From assembly GCF_013181195.1 (NCBI RefSeq), contig NZ_SMZP01000003.1, positions 62,001 through 126,000 on the forward strand: a stretch of DNA of 64,000 nucleotides. Reading direction: 5' to 3'. The translations under genes were made by a program, and so were the position numbers. The stretch comes from Caulobacter sp. RHG1 (GTDB taxonomy: Bacteria; Pseudomonadota; Alphaproteobacteria; Caulobacterales; Caulobacteraceae). Every line of letters starts with the position of its first letter. Position 1 is the first letter of the stretch. Shown piece after piece: positions 38,624-46,545 of the stretch. Under the pieces are notes generated by a model, which was given only the letters and a program-made list of their open reading frames with translations, was not told where the DNA came from and did no database searches.

Positions 38624-39193
38624 TTAGGCTTCGCCTTCCTCCGTGGTGGCGGCGGCCTTCTTAGGGGCGGCCTTCTTCTTCGGGGCGGCTTCAGCGGCCG
38701 GCTCGGCGGCGGCGTCAGCAGCCTTCGGAGCCTTGGCGGCCTTCTTCGGAGCCGGAGCGGCTTCGGTCGAGGCGGCCGGGATGCTGAACGGCACGGCGGC
38801 GTCGCCGAGGCCGCGAGCGCGGGCGTTCAGGATGACCTTCGGGGTCAGGTCGATCGAACCTTCCCACTTGGCTTCCAGGCCAGCGCCGACGACCGACGTG
38901 ACGCGCACGACGGATTCGGTCTGACGATGGCCGCGGGTGCGGCGATAGCCCTGGCGACGGATCTTCTTGAAGATCTTCACCTTCTCACCCTTGCGGGTTT
39001 CGATGAGCGTGCCCGAGACGACAGCGCCGTCCACGAGAGGGGCGCCGACCGTCACGGCCTCGCCTTCGCCAAGCATCAGGACTTCACCAAAGGCCACGGC
39101 AGCGCCGGGTTCACCTTCGAGCTTTTCGACAACCAGCAGGTCGCCGGCTTGAACCCGGTACTGCTTGCCGCCGGTTTTGATCACCGCGTACAT
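38624..39193 (-). CDS. rplU: 50S ribosomal protein L21 with long Ala/Lys-rich tail
   Basis: Residues 1-~105 are a standard L21 (MYAVIKTGGKQYRVQAGDLL, KIFKKIRRQGYRRTRGHRQ). The protein then runs on for about 85 more residues of a low-complexity Ala/Lys/Pro/Glu tail (KKAAKAPKAADAAAEPA) to 189 residues, against about 103 in E. coli. Such tails are seen in some alphaproteobacteria; their role is unknown. It is the first gene of rplU-rpmA, behind a good promoter at 39271-39298. Confidence 0.97.
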   Translation of the reverse strand: MYAVIKTGGKQYRVQAGDLLVVEKLEGEPGAAVAFGEVLMLGEGEAVTVGAPLVDGAVVSGTLIETRKGEKVKIFKKIRRQGYRRTRGHRQTESVVRVTSVVGAGLEAKWEGSIDLTPKVILNARARGLGDAAVPFSIPAASTEAAPAPKKAAKAPKAADAAAEPAAEAAPKKKAAPKKAAATTEEGEA

Positions 39194-39270
39194 AGGTTAG
39201 CGCCTTAAAAACGTGCGTTCGCAAAATAGGGAACGCCCGCTAGGAAACCCGGCGGGCGAAGAGGGGCGGA

Positions 39271-39298
39271 CTTATACAGCCCAAGACCCGAGAGTCAA
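39271..39298 (-). promoter_or_regulatory. Housekeeping promoter of rplU-rpmA
   Basis: Minus strand: TTGACT (-35, 39293-39298), 16-base spacer, TATAAG (-10, 39271-39276). It is close to the sigma-70-class consensus and leaves a leader of roughly 70 bases before rplU. The leader contains CCCGCCGGG/CCTAGCGGGCG elements that could fold, possibly for L21 autoregulation (inference). Confidence 0.6.
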
Positions 39299-39404
39299 CG
39301 CCGGGGCGGAGGATTCCGCCGATCGCCTTACGCCAATCTTTTGAAGCAAACCGATCGCAGGAGTCTCCTGGCTCGTTATCTTGTAACACGCTATAGGAAC
39401 AGGC

Positions 39405-40034
39405 GTGAACTCGACCTTCTTCGCCTCTATCGCCGCCACCGGCTTTGCCGTGGCCTTTCTGCACGCGGCCCTGCCTACGCATTGGCTGCCGTTCGTGCTG
39501 GTCGGGCGGGCGCAGAAATGGTCCACCGGCCGCACCCTGGGCGTAACCCTGCTGGCGGGCCTGGGCCACGTGGCCCTGACCATTGCGCTTGGCCTGGCCC
39601 TGGTGCTGGCGGGCCTGGCCCTGCAGCCGGCGCTCGGCGGCCTGTTCCATCTGATCGTCGGCGCGCTGATGGTCGCCGTCGGCGGCTATTATGTGTTTCG
39701 CGGCCGCCACAACCACACCCTGCCCGACGCCGGTCGCCGGACCTACGCCTCGGACCGCGCCGCGATCGTGGCCCTGGTCACGCTCCTGACCCTGTCGCCG
39801 TGCGAGGCCTTCCTTCCCTATTATCTGGCGGGCATGGAGCACGGCTGGCAGGCCTTCGTGCTGCTCAGCGGCGTGCTGATGGCCGCCACGGCCGCCGGCA
39901 TGCTGATCTTCACCAGCCTGTCCCTGGCCGGCTTCAAGCGCCTGGGCCTGCACTGGGTCGAGCGCTATGAGGAGACCATCCTGGGCGGCGCGCTGATCCT
40001 GGTCGGCCTGGCCGTGGCTTTCCTGAAGACCTGA
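39405..40034 (+). CDS. Six-helix inner-membrane protein, possible metal transporter
   Basis: This 209-residue protein has about six hydrophobic segments. It has a His-containing first-helix motif (FLHAALPTHWLPFVLVG), a GHVAL motif in the second helix, a short His/Arg-rich cytoplasmic loop (FRGRHNHTLPDAGRR), and SPCEAFLPYYL later on. The overall plan resembles small NicO/DsbD-type membrane proteins, but I cannot assign a family firmly. The start is GTG 39405. It is 48 bases upstream of the COG0523 GTPase gene on the same strand, which makes metal handling likely. Confidence 0.7.
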   Translation: MNSTFFASIAATGFAVAFLHAALPTHWLPFVLVGRAQKWSTGRTLGVTLLAGLGHVALTIALGLALVLAGLALQPALGGLFHLIVGALMVAVGGYYVFRGRHNHTLPDAGRRTYASDRAAIVALVTLLTLSPCEAFLPYYLAGMEHGWQAFVLLSGVLMAATAAGMLIFTSLSLAGFKRLGLHWVERYEETILGGALILVGLAVAFLKT

Positions 40035-40082
40035 GTCGGCTTGACGCTTCCGCTGGGACGCTTAGGCTCCTAAATAGCGGCC

Positions 40083-41198
40083 ATGACCCAAGCTGCTCCC
40101 GCCACTTCTGGCAAGATCCCCGTCACCGTGCTGACCGGCTATCTCGGCGCCGGCAAGACCACGCTCCTCAACCGCATCCTCACCGAGGAGCACGGCAAGC
40201 GCTACGCCGTGATCGTCAACGAGTTCGGTGAGGTCGGCATCGACAACGACTTGGTGGTCGGGGCCGACGAGGAAGTGTTCGAGATGAACAACGGCTGCGT
40301 CTGCTGCACGGTGCGCGGCGACCTGATCCGCGTTCTCCAGGGCCTGATGAAGCGCAAAGGCGGATTCGACGCCATCATCGTCGAGACCACGGGCCTGGCC
40401 GATCCCGGCCCGGTGGCCCAGACCTTCTTCGTCGACGACGACGTCAAGGCCCGCACGGCGCTGGACTCGGTCACCGCCGTGGTCGACGCCAAGCACATCA
40501 TGCTGCGCCTGGGCGACAGCAAGGAAGCGGTCGAACAAATCGCCTTCGCCGACCAGATCGTGCTGAACAAGACGGATCTCGTCTCGGAAGACGACCTGCG
40601 CCACGTCGAGGCTCGCATCCGCCGCATCAACCCGCTGGCCCCGATCCACCGCGCCCAGCGCTCGAACGTTCCGCTGGACGCCATCCTGGGCAAGCACAGC
40701 TTCGACCTGGACCGCATCACCGAGCTGGAGCCGTCGTTCCTGAACCCGGCCCACGGCGAGGCCGGTCACGTCCACGACGAACACTGCGGCCACGATCATC
40801 ATCATCACGACCATGGGCATGACCACGTGCACGACGAGCACTGCGGTCACGACCATCACGGCCACGATCATGGACACAGCCATAAGAGCGACGTCCACGA
40901 CGACGGCGTGAAGGGTATCTCCCTGACGCTGGACAAGCCGGTCGACGGCCAGAAGATCACCGTCTGGCTCAACGAGCTGCTGGCCAAGCGCGGCCCCGAC
41001 ATCCTGCGCGCCAAGGGCATCATCGACGTGAAGGGCGAGAACAAGCGCCTCGTCTTCCAGGCCGTGCACATGATCCTGGAAGGCGACTTCCAGCGCGAGT
41101 GGACCGACAAGGACAAGCGCTACAGCCGCATGGTGTTCATCGGCCGCGACCTGGATGAAGCCGAGCTGCGCGCCGGCTTCGAAGCGACGGCGGCCTAA
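40083..41198 (+). CDS. COG0523/CobW-family metallochaperone GTPase with His-rich loop
   Basis: This 371-residue GTPase has Walker [14 protein letters not shown], the metal-binding CxCC in [13 protein letters not shown], switch [11 protein letters not shown] and NKTD guanine-specificity motif (VLNKTDLV). Between the domains a ~45-residue loop (about residues 225-270) is packed with His and Asp ([20 protein letters not shown]). The C-terminal CobW_C domain follows. Members deliver Zn, Co or other metals to client enzymes; the long His loop and the CxCC favour zinc (inference). No client enzyme is adjacent. It probably shares a transcript with the membrane protein upstream. Confidence 0.92.
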   Translation: MTQAAPATSGKIPVTVLTGYLGAGKTTLLNRILTEEHGKRYAVIVNEFGEVGIDNDLVVGADEEVFEMNNGCVCCTVRGDLIRVLQGLMKRKGGFDAIIVETTGLADPGPVAQTFFVDDDVKARTALDSVTAVVDAKHIMLRLGDSKEAVEQIAFADQIVLNKTDLVSEDDLRHVEARIRRINPLAPIHRAQRSNVPLDAILGKHSFDLDRITELEPSFLNPAHGEAGHVHDEHCGHDHHHHDHGHDHVHDEHCGHDHHGHDHGHSHKSDVHDDGVKGISLTLDKPVDGQKITVWLNELLAKRGPDILRAKGIIDVKGENKRLVFQAVHMILEGDFQREWTDKDKRYSRMVFIGRDLDEAELRAGFEATAA

Positions 41199-41215
41199 GC
41201 CGCCTCGCCCTAGAG

Positions 41216-41262
41216 CCCTGGAGCATTTCACCGATCCGTTCGGATCGGAAAATGCTCTAGGC
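41216..41262. repeat. Palindromic intergenic repeat between convergent genes
   Basis: AGAGC...GAGCATTT on the left pairs with AAATGCTCT on the right, around the perfect core CCGATCCG-TT-CGGATCGG. It fills the gap between the CobW-family gene and the 124-residue protein and overlaps the latter's stop region. It probably ends transcription from both sides. Confidence 0.6.
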
Positions 41263-41631
41263 GGCGGCCGCGTCCAGGCCGCCGAGGATCTGAGCCATCA
41301 GGCGCGTCGACAGCGTCTGGGTCATGTCCATCAGCGTAGGCTCGGCGGACGGCTTCGGACGCGCACCGCCCAGGTCACGAGCCTGGGACGGCGTCGTGTC
41401 GCCCTGCATCCGCACCGTCTCCCAGGGCCCCTGGGCCGGAGACGGCGCGGCGGCGGTTTCTGCCCGGCCGATCTTGCCGTCCTGTTCGGCGTTCAGCGCC
41501 TCGAAGATCTTGGCGAAGTCGCTGGCCGAGCGCGCGCCGGCGTCGACCGTGCGGGCGGGCGCAGCGCCCACCGCGCCCAAGGGCTTCTGCTGCGCCTGCT
41601 GGATAAGCGCGCTGCTGCTGATCGTCGTCAT
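41257..41631 (-). CDS. Protein of unknown function (124 residues)
   Basis: Starting MTTISSSALIQQAQQKP with a GGAGG site upstream, this hydrophilic protein has a Pro/Ala-rich middle and a C-terminal amphipathic helix (LMDMTQTLSTRLMAQILGGL). There is no signal peptide or membrane segment. I do not recognise a family. The frame is open for 14 codons upstream, but the ribosome site favours 41631. It lies downstream of exbD on the same strand, with a strong terminator between them, so it is probably a separate unit. Confidence 0.6.
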   Translation of the reverse strand: MTTISSSALIQQAQQKPLGAVGAAPARTVDAGARSASDFAKIFEALNAEQDGKIGRAETAAAPSPAQGPWETVRMQGDTTPSQARDLGGARPKPSAEPTLMDMTQTLSTRLMAQILGGLDAAAA

Positions 41632-41711
41632 TCGCCTGGCCTCCGCCGTGAAGGGACGGTCAGGACCAAGCAAGAATCACGCCACGCCAGAGCGGGTCGC
41701 GACAAACAAAA

Positions 41712-41737
41712 AGCCCCGGAGCTTTCGCTCCGGGGCT
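41712..41737 (-). terminator. Rho-independent terminator after exbD
   Basis: GCCCCGGAGC pairs with GCTCCGGGGC around a GAAA loop (minus strand), followed by TTTTTGTTT. It lies about 45 bases after the exbD stop. The plus-strand side also ends in T-rich sequence, so it can work in both directions. Confidence 0.85.
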
Positions 41738-41780
41738 TTCGTGTTTTTGGCGTGTTCTTGGCTGTCGCCGAGGACGATCC

Positions 41781-42227
41781 TTAGTGGATGTCTTCGTTGA
41801 TCAGACCAACCTTGAACCAGCCCGTGGTCTGCAGTTGGTTCAGCACGCCCATGAAGTCGGCGTAAGGCACGTCGGCGTCGGCGCGGATCATGACGCGCTG
41901 ATCGTCCTTCGGGCCGGCTTGGCCGGTCGCGGCGAACTTGGCGTTCAGATCGGCTTCCAGACCGTCGAGGCTGGTTTGCTTTTCAGCGATGAAGATCGCG
42001 CCCGACTTTTGAATCGAGATGAAGACCGGTTCTTTCGGCTTCGTCGTTTGCGGCACGGCCGAGGCCGGCGGCAGGTCGATCTTGATCGAGGTCACGGCCA
42101 TCGGAACCGCGACCATGAAGATGATCAGCAGAACCAGCAGAATGTCCACGAAGGGCGTGACGTTGATTTCGGAATTCTGGCCCAGCGAATAACGGCCACC
42201 GCCGCCGCCAGCAAGTTTAGCCGCCAT
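41781..42227 (-). CDS. exbD: ExbD/TolR-family biopolymer transport protein
   Basis: This 148-residue protein has a short cytoplasmic N-terminus, a single membrane helix with the proton-carrying aspartate in NVTPFVDILLVLLIIFMVA (residues ~22-41), and a periplasmic domain. ExbD works with ExbB and TonB to energise outer-membrane receptors. No exbB or tonB is adjacent: the gene stands alone between a terminator and its own upstream region, so its partners are encoded elsewhere. ExbD is preferred over TolR by the KEPVFISIQKSGAIFI segment. Confidence 0.9.
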   Translation of the reverse strand: MAAKLAGGGGGRYSLGQNSEINVTPFVDILLVLLIIFMVAVPMAVTSIKIDLPPASAVPQTTKPKEPVFISIQKSGAIFIAEKQTSLDGLEADLNAKFAATGQAGPKDDQRVMIRADADVPYADFMGVLNQLQTTGWFKVGLINEDIH

Positions 42228-42284
42228 AGCCTGACTGTCTCCCAGAAGGTCGCACCGCTTGGGGCGCGCCTGAAATGTCGTTAC

Positions 42285-42348
42285 CTACGCCACGTCTGGC
42301 GTAGACGGGCGCGGAAGTAAAGCCCGACGACGCGTTGCAATGGCAACC
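42285..42348. promoter_or_regulatory. Two inverted repeats upstream of exbD (candidate operators)
   Basis: CTACGCCA-CGTC-TGGCGTAG (42285-42304, perfect) and GTTGC-AATG-GCAAC (42335-42348, perfect) lie 58 and 108 bases upstream of the exbD ATG. They could be regulator sites for iron or other metal control, or small hairpins in the leader. Neither matches a binding site I know. Confidence 0.35.
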
Positions 42349-42490
42349 CCTTTTCGAGTCTTTTTTGCCGAACGCCGTTCGAAGGGGCAGCTTGCGCCGT
42401 CTTCGTTCGCCCACGACGCGAAACTGGCCGTTCGATGGGCCTTTCGGAAAGAGTCTGGCCGGAAAGGGCTCGGCGCCTTATCTCGCGCGC

Positions 42491-43522
42491 ATGATCTTTT
42501 CTTTCGACGCCTTCGTCACCAACGCCCTGTTCGACCGCTCCGGCCGCGCGGCCTTCGCGCTGGGCGACGGCACCGTCCGCTTCCAGACCGAGGACGGATT
42601 CGTCACGGTCGAGGCTCATGGCGGCCCCATGGGCGGCGCTGTTCTGTCGGCCGCGGTCCATCCCAGCGGCCTCGGGATCGTCACCGGCGGCGACGACGGC
42701 AAGGTCGTCTGGTCGCGAATCGAGGGTGGTGACGTCGTCGCCACGGTGATCGCCGAATTGAAGAACAAGTGGATCGAGCATGTGGCGACCAGCGCCGCCT
42801 CGGGCCTGATCGCGTTCACCGCCGGCAAGGACGTCCATGTCCGCGACGTCGCCGACGCGAAGTTCGAGCGCGTCTTCCCCCACGAGCGCACGGTCTCGGG
42901 CCTGGCCTTCGAGCCCAAGGGCCGCCGCCTGGCCACGGCCGCCTATGGCGGGGCCTATCTGTGGTACGCGCGGATCGCCGACCAGAAGCCCACGGCGCTG
43001 AAGTGGGCCGGCAGCCACATCGGCGTGACCTTCAGCCCCGACGGCAAGTTCCTGATCTCGTCGATGCAGGACAACCAGCTGCACGGTTGGCGCCTGTCGG
43101 ACAGCAAGGACATGCGGATGGGCGGCTACCCGTCCAAGATCAAGAGCGTGGCCTTCTTCGACAAGGGCAATCTCTTGACCACGGCCGGCGCCAGCGGCGC
43201 GGTCATCTGGCCGTTCGCCGGCGCCAACGGTCCGATGGGCAAGGAAGCCGCCGAGATCGGCTTCAACCGTGATTCGATGATCGTGCGCGTAGCGGGCATC
43301 GATCAGCACCCGGTGTGCGTCTCGGCCCAGGACAACGGCCGCATCTGGATCGCCCACCTGCGCAACGGCCGCATCGAGACCCTGAAGACCGAACGCGGCG
43401 CGCCGATCAGCGCCCTGGCGACCAGCGCCGACGGCAAGTGGATGGCCTGGGGCGACGAGAGCGGCGAGGCCGGGGTCATCGAAATCCCCGACATCAGCGG
43501 TCCGCGCGAGTTCGCGGGTTAG
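42491..43522 (+). CDS. WD40-type beta-propeller protein
   Basis: This 343-residue soluble protein consists of about seven WD40-like repeats, recognisable by phrases such as HPSGLGIVTGGDDGKVVW, FEPKGRRLATAAYGGAYLW, FSPDGKFLISSMQDNQLHGW and SADGKWMAWGDESG. No signal peptide precedes them. I chose the ATG at 42491, because upstream codons are in the exbD regulatory region and do not look coding. Bacterial WD40 proteins are usually interaction scaffolds; no partner is apparent here. Confidence 0.88.
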   Translation: MIFSFDAFVTNALFDRSGRAAFALGDGTVRFQTEDGFVTVEAHGGPMGGAVLSAAVHPSGLGIVTGGDDGKVVWSRIEGGDVVATVIAELKNKWIEHVATSAASGLIAFTAGKDVHVRDVADAKFERVFPHERTVSGLAFEPKGRRLATAAYGGAYLWYARIADQKPTALKWAGSHIGVTFSPDGKFLISSMQDNQLHGWRLSDSKDMRMGGYPSKIKSVAFFDKGNLLTTAGASGAVIWPFAGANGPMGKEAAEIGFNRDSMIVRVAGIDQHPVCVSAQDNGRIWIAHLRNGRIETLKTERGAPISALATSADGKWMAWGDESGEAGVIEIPDISGPREFAG

Positions 43523-43536
43523 GATCGAACCGCCCC

Positions 43537-43650
43537 GTCATCCCGCGCTTTATGCGCGGGACCCATGGTTCAGTTTCCACGTGAGCGCGTGAGCTTGCAC
43601 TGCACCTGCGGCTGACAAATGGGTCCCGCGAACAAGTCGCGGGATGACGA
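43537..43650. repeat. REP/BIME-like paired palindromes
   Basis: GTCATCCCGCGC...GCGCGGGACCCAT at 43537-43565 and ATGGGTCCCGCG...CGCGGGATGAC at 43621-43646 are inverted copies, each containing a hairpin. They are separated by about 50 bases. Organisation matches the element at 24181-24283 though the hairpin loops differ. It lies between convergent genes. Confidence 0.65.
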
Positions 43651-43667
43651 TGACGGGCGTTGGGGGA

Positions 43668-44330
43668 TCAAAACCCCTTCAGCTCCGCCCACTCCTCGAA
43701 CGGAGCGCGGCGGGAGCGGAAGGTGTTCACCGGAGCGTCGGCGTCGCGATAGCCCAGGGCCATGCCGGAGAACAGCATGTGCCCCTCGGGCAGGCCGACA
43801 TGGCTGTCGACCAGCTTGTGGTAGTGCGACCAGAACTCCTGCGGGCAGGTGTCCAGCCCGCGCTCGACCGCCAGCAGCATGAAGGTCTGCATCAGCATGC
43901 CGACATCGCTCCACTGCGGCGGGCCGCAGCGGCGGTCGATCGAGAAGAACAGCTGCACCGGCGCGCCGAAGCCCTGACCATTGGTCGAGAACCACTGCAG
44001 GCGCTGCAGCTTGTCTTCGCGCGGGATGCCCAGCGCGCCGTACATGTCCTCGCCGACCTGGAAGCGGCGGCTGCGCAGCGGCTCCCACAGGTTGGCGGGA
44101 TAGACGTCGTAGGCCGGCTCGTCGGGCGAGGCGACGCGCTTGAGCATGTCGGCCTTCAGGGCGTCCAGCGGCGCGCCGGCCACGGCCTGCACCCGCCAGG
44201 GCTGGAGATTGCCGCCCGACGGCGCACGCGAGGCGGCTTCCAGCAGTTCGCGCACCACGGCGCCATCGACCGGATCAGGCTTGAAGGCGCGCACCGACAG
44301 GCGGCGGTTGACGGCGTCGATCACGTCCAT
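43668..44330 (-). CDS. Nitroreductase-family FMN oxidoreductase
   Basis: This 220-residue flavoenzyme shows the family's N-terminal [19 protein letters not shown] and [19 protein letters not shown] (FMN phosphate binding). [14 protein letters not shown] and a C-terminal [14 protein letters not shown] segment follow. It probably reduces nitro groups, quinones or flavins with NAD(P)H; the natural substrate is not evident. ATG 44330 places the start at the conserved MDVIDAV. It is a single-gene unit divergent from mtgA. Confidence 0.9.
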   Translation of the reverse strand: MDVIDAVNRRLSVRAFKPDPVDGAVVRELLEAASRAPSGGNLQPWRVQAVAGAPLDALKADMLKRVASPDEPAYDVYPANLWEPLRSRRFQVGEDMYGALGIPREDKLQRLQWFSTNGQGFGAPVQLFFSIDRRCGPPQWSDVGMLMQTFMLLAVERGLDTCPQEFWSHYHKLVDSHVGLPEGHMLFSGMALGYRDADAPVNTFRSRRAPFEEWAELKGF

Positions 44331-44422
44331 CTCGGGTTCCTCAAACCTATCCGCGACAGCAGCGGTCCGACTGGGTAGCATCCGTCCGCAGCGTCAAGAC
44401 AAGAGGACTTCGGGGGCGTTCA

Positions 44423-45100
44423 GTGCGGCGGCTTTTGCGTAACATCTTCTTAGGCCTGTTCATCGTGCTGGTGGCCGGACCGATCCTGGCGGTGCTGGTC
44501 TTCCGCTTCGTGCCGCCGCCGGTGACGCCGCTGATGGTGATCCGGGCGGTCGAGGGCAAAGGGCTGGACCATCGCTGGCGGAGCATCGACGACGTCGCGC
44601 CCGCCCTGCCCCGCGCGCTGATCGCCGCCGAGGACGCCCGGTTCTGCGAGCACCACGGCTTCGACTTCGGCGCCCTGCAGAAGGCCTATGCCAACAACGA
44701 GGCCGGCAAGAAGATCCGCGGCGGCTCGACCATCAGCCAGCAGACCGCCAAGAACGTCTTCCTGTGGCCGGGCCGCTCCTACGTCCGCAAGGGGCTGGAG
44801 GCCTGGTTCACGGTGCTGATCGAGATCGGCTGGGGCAAGAAGCGGATCATGGAGGTCTATCTGAACTCCATCGAGTTCGGCCCCGGCATCTACGGGGCCG
44901 AGACGGCCGCCCAGCGCTATTTCGGGGTCGGGGCCGACAAGCTGACCCAGGCCCAGGCCTCGCGCCTGGCGGCCATCCTGCCCAGTCCGCTGAAGTGGAA
45001 GGTGATCAAGCCCGGCAAGTACGTGGCCGGACGCTCCAAGAAGATCGGCCGCGCCTCGGGCACAGTGCGCCGCGAAGGCATGGCGGGGTGCGTGGCCTAG
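44423..45100 (+). CDS. mtgA: Monofunctional peptidoglycan glycosyltransferase
   Basis: This 225-residue GT51 enzyme has one N-terminal membrane anchor (residues 8-30) and polymerises lipid II into glycan chains in the periplasm. The catalytic glutamate is in [30 protein letters not shown] and [20 protein letters not shown] are the other signature segments. The start is GTG 44423. No transpeptidase domain follows, so it is monofunctional. Confidence 0.95.
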   Translation: MRRLLRNIFLGLFIVLVAGPILAVLVFRFVPPPVTPLMVIRAVEGKGLDHRWRSIDDVAPALPRALIAAEDARFCEHHGFDFGALQKAYANNEAGKKIRGGSTISQQTAKNVFLWPGRSYVRKGLEAWFTVLIEIGWGKKRIMEVYLNSIEFGPGIYGAETAAQRYFGVGADKLTQAQASRLAAILPSPLKWKVIKPGKYVAGRSKKIGRASGTVRREGMAGCVA

Positions 45101-45154
45101 AGCGCTCCACAATCTTGAGTTACAACACGCTCAAGAACAAGGATCAGGGAGCGC

Positions 45155-45706
45155 GTGATGGCGATCGCACCGGGACCGACCCTGGAGACCGCGCGGCTGA
45201 TCCTGCGCCCGCCGATCCAGCCCGACCTGGACGGCTGGGCCGAGCTGATGGCCGATCCGGTCGCGGCCCGCTTCATCGGCGGCCAACAGCCGCGCTCCAT
45301 CGCCTGGCGAATGATGGCGACCATAGCCGGCTCCTGGGCGCTGAAGGGCTTTGGCATGTTCTCGGTGCTCGACAAGGCCAGCGGCCGCTGGCTGGGCCGC
45401 ATCGGCCCGTGGGTTCCGGAAGGCTGGCCGGGAACGGAGGTCGCGTGGGGCCTGCTGCCGAACGCCCAGGGCAAGGGCTACGCGGCGGAAGCCGCCACGG
45501 CGACCATCGACTGGGCCTTCGACCACCTGGGCTGGACCGAGGTGATCCACTGCATCGATCCGGAAAACACGCCGTCGGAGAAGGCCGCCGCACGCCTGGG
45601 CGCGACCAATCGCGGACCGGGCAAGCTGCCCGCGCCGTATGAGGAAACGCGGATCAACATCTGGGGCCAGACGGCGGCCGAATGGCGGAACCGCCCGCGC
45701 CCCTGA
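45155..45706 (+). CDS. GNAT-family N-acetyltransferase
   Basis: This 183-residue RimJ/RimL-like acetyltransferase shows LETARLILRPPIQPDLDGWAE at the start, the acetyl-CoA loop LLPNAQGKGYAAEAA and NTPSEKAAARLGATNRG near the end. The start is GTG 45155 or the adjacent ATG 45158. Another member of the group is at 37603. The substrate is unknown. It stands alone, with a CTTGAG...CTCAAG inverted repeat just upstream (45115-45136). Confidence 0.88.
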   Translation: MMAIAPGPTLETARLILRPPIQPDLDGWAELMADPVAARFIGGQQPRSIAWRMMATIAGSWALKGFGMFSVLDKASGRWLGRIGPWVPEGWPGTEVAWGLLPNAQGKGYAAEAATATIDWAFDHLGWTEVIHCIDPENTPSEKAAARLGATNRGPGKLPAPYEETRINIWGQTAAEWRNRPRP

Positions 45707-45792
45707 CCCGCACCGGACCGGGCCTGATTCTTTTCCGGCGATCGTGTCCCAGCCGCCCTTTCGCCGACACGATGATCAACGCTTATATGAGC

Positions 45793-45817
45793 GGAACGAA
45801 CCAGGCGTTCGGACGTA
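45793..45817 (+). promoter_or_regulatory. Near-consensus EcfG-type promoter before the HlyIII-family gene
   Basis: GGAAC (45793-45797), 16-base spacer, CGTA (45814-45817). The -10 differs from CGTT in its last base. It lies 23 bases before the ATG at 45840. It is listed with low confidence because one mismatch in nine fixed bases could be chance. Confidence 0.3.
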
Positions 45818-45839
45818 CTTGCATCGATTGGGCGGGGCC

Positions 45840-46529
45840 ATGACGACGACCACCACCACCGAGATCACCACGACTCCGGATGTCGCGACGCACTACCCCA
45901 CGCCGGGGGCCAAGTGCGCCGACCTGATCGTGCACCTGGCCGGCCTGGCCTGCGCCCTGCTGGGCGGCGGCATCCTGCTGGGCCTGGCGTTCGGCATGGG
46001 CGACCTGCAGCAGGTCGCGGCCGTCAGCGTCTACACCGTGGGCCTGATCCTGATGCTGTCGCTTTCGACCGCCTACAACTTCGCCAAGGCCCGCTGGCGG
46101 CCGCTGCTACGCCGCTTCGACCACGCCGGCATCTTCGTGATGATCGCCGCCTCCTACACCCCGTTCACCACCCAGAACCTGCACGGCTGGTGGGCCATCG
46201 GCATGACCTCGGCAGTGTGGACCGTGGCGGTGATCGGCGTGCTGGCCAAGCTGTTCCTGCCGGGCCTGGACAAGCGCTTCTGGGTCGGCCTCTACCTGGC
46301 CCTGGGCTGGCTGGTCCTGGTGGCCATCAAGCCGATGATCGACGGCCTGTCGTGGGTCGCCCTGCTGCTGCTGGCCATCGGCGGCCTCGTCTATTCGACC
46401 GGAACCATCTTCTACCTGATGCGTCGCCTGAAGTTCCGCCGCGCCATCTGGCACGGCCACGTGATCGGCGGCGCGGGCCTGCACTATGCGGCCGTCCTGG
46501 TGGGCGTGGTGCTGGCCAGCTCGCACTGA
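45840..46529 (+). CDS. HlyIII/PAQR-family membrane protein
   Basis: This 229-residue protein has about seven membrane helices. The conserved PAQR residues are visible: SLSTAYNFAKARWRPLLRRFDHAGIFVMIAASYTPF (Ser, His and Asp in helices 2-3) and IWHGHVIGGAGLHY near the C-terminus, the zinc-ligand histidines. The N-terminus is a run of Thr (MTTTTTTEITTTP). The original hemolysin label is historical; function in most bacteria is unknown. The downstream patatin gene starts 16 bases later, suggesting a shared membrane-lipid role (inference). Confidence 0.9.
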   Translation: MTTTTTTEITTTPDVATHYPTPGAKCADLIVHLAGLACALLGGGILLGLAFGMGDLQQVAAVSVYTVGLILMLSLSTAYNFAKARWRPLLRRFDHAGIFVMIAASYTPFTTQNLHGWWAIGMTSAVWTVAVIGVLAKLFLPGLDKRFWVGLYLALGWLVLVAIKPMIDGLSWVALLLLAIGGLVYSTGTIFYLMRRLKFRRAIWHGHVIGGAGLHYAAVLVGVVLASSH

Positions 46530-46545
46530 CGCTCGGAGATCGCGC

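Noticed and set aside
40770..40900. CRISPR-like or tandem repeat
   Set aside because: The repetitive DNA is only the His/Asp-codon-rich loop of the COG0523 GTPase gene. It has no regular spacer structure and stays in frame.
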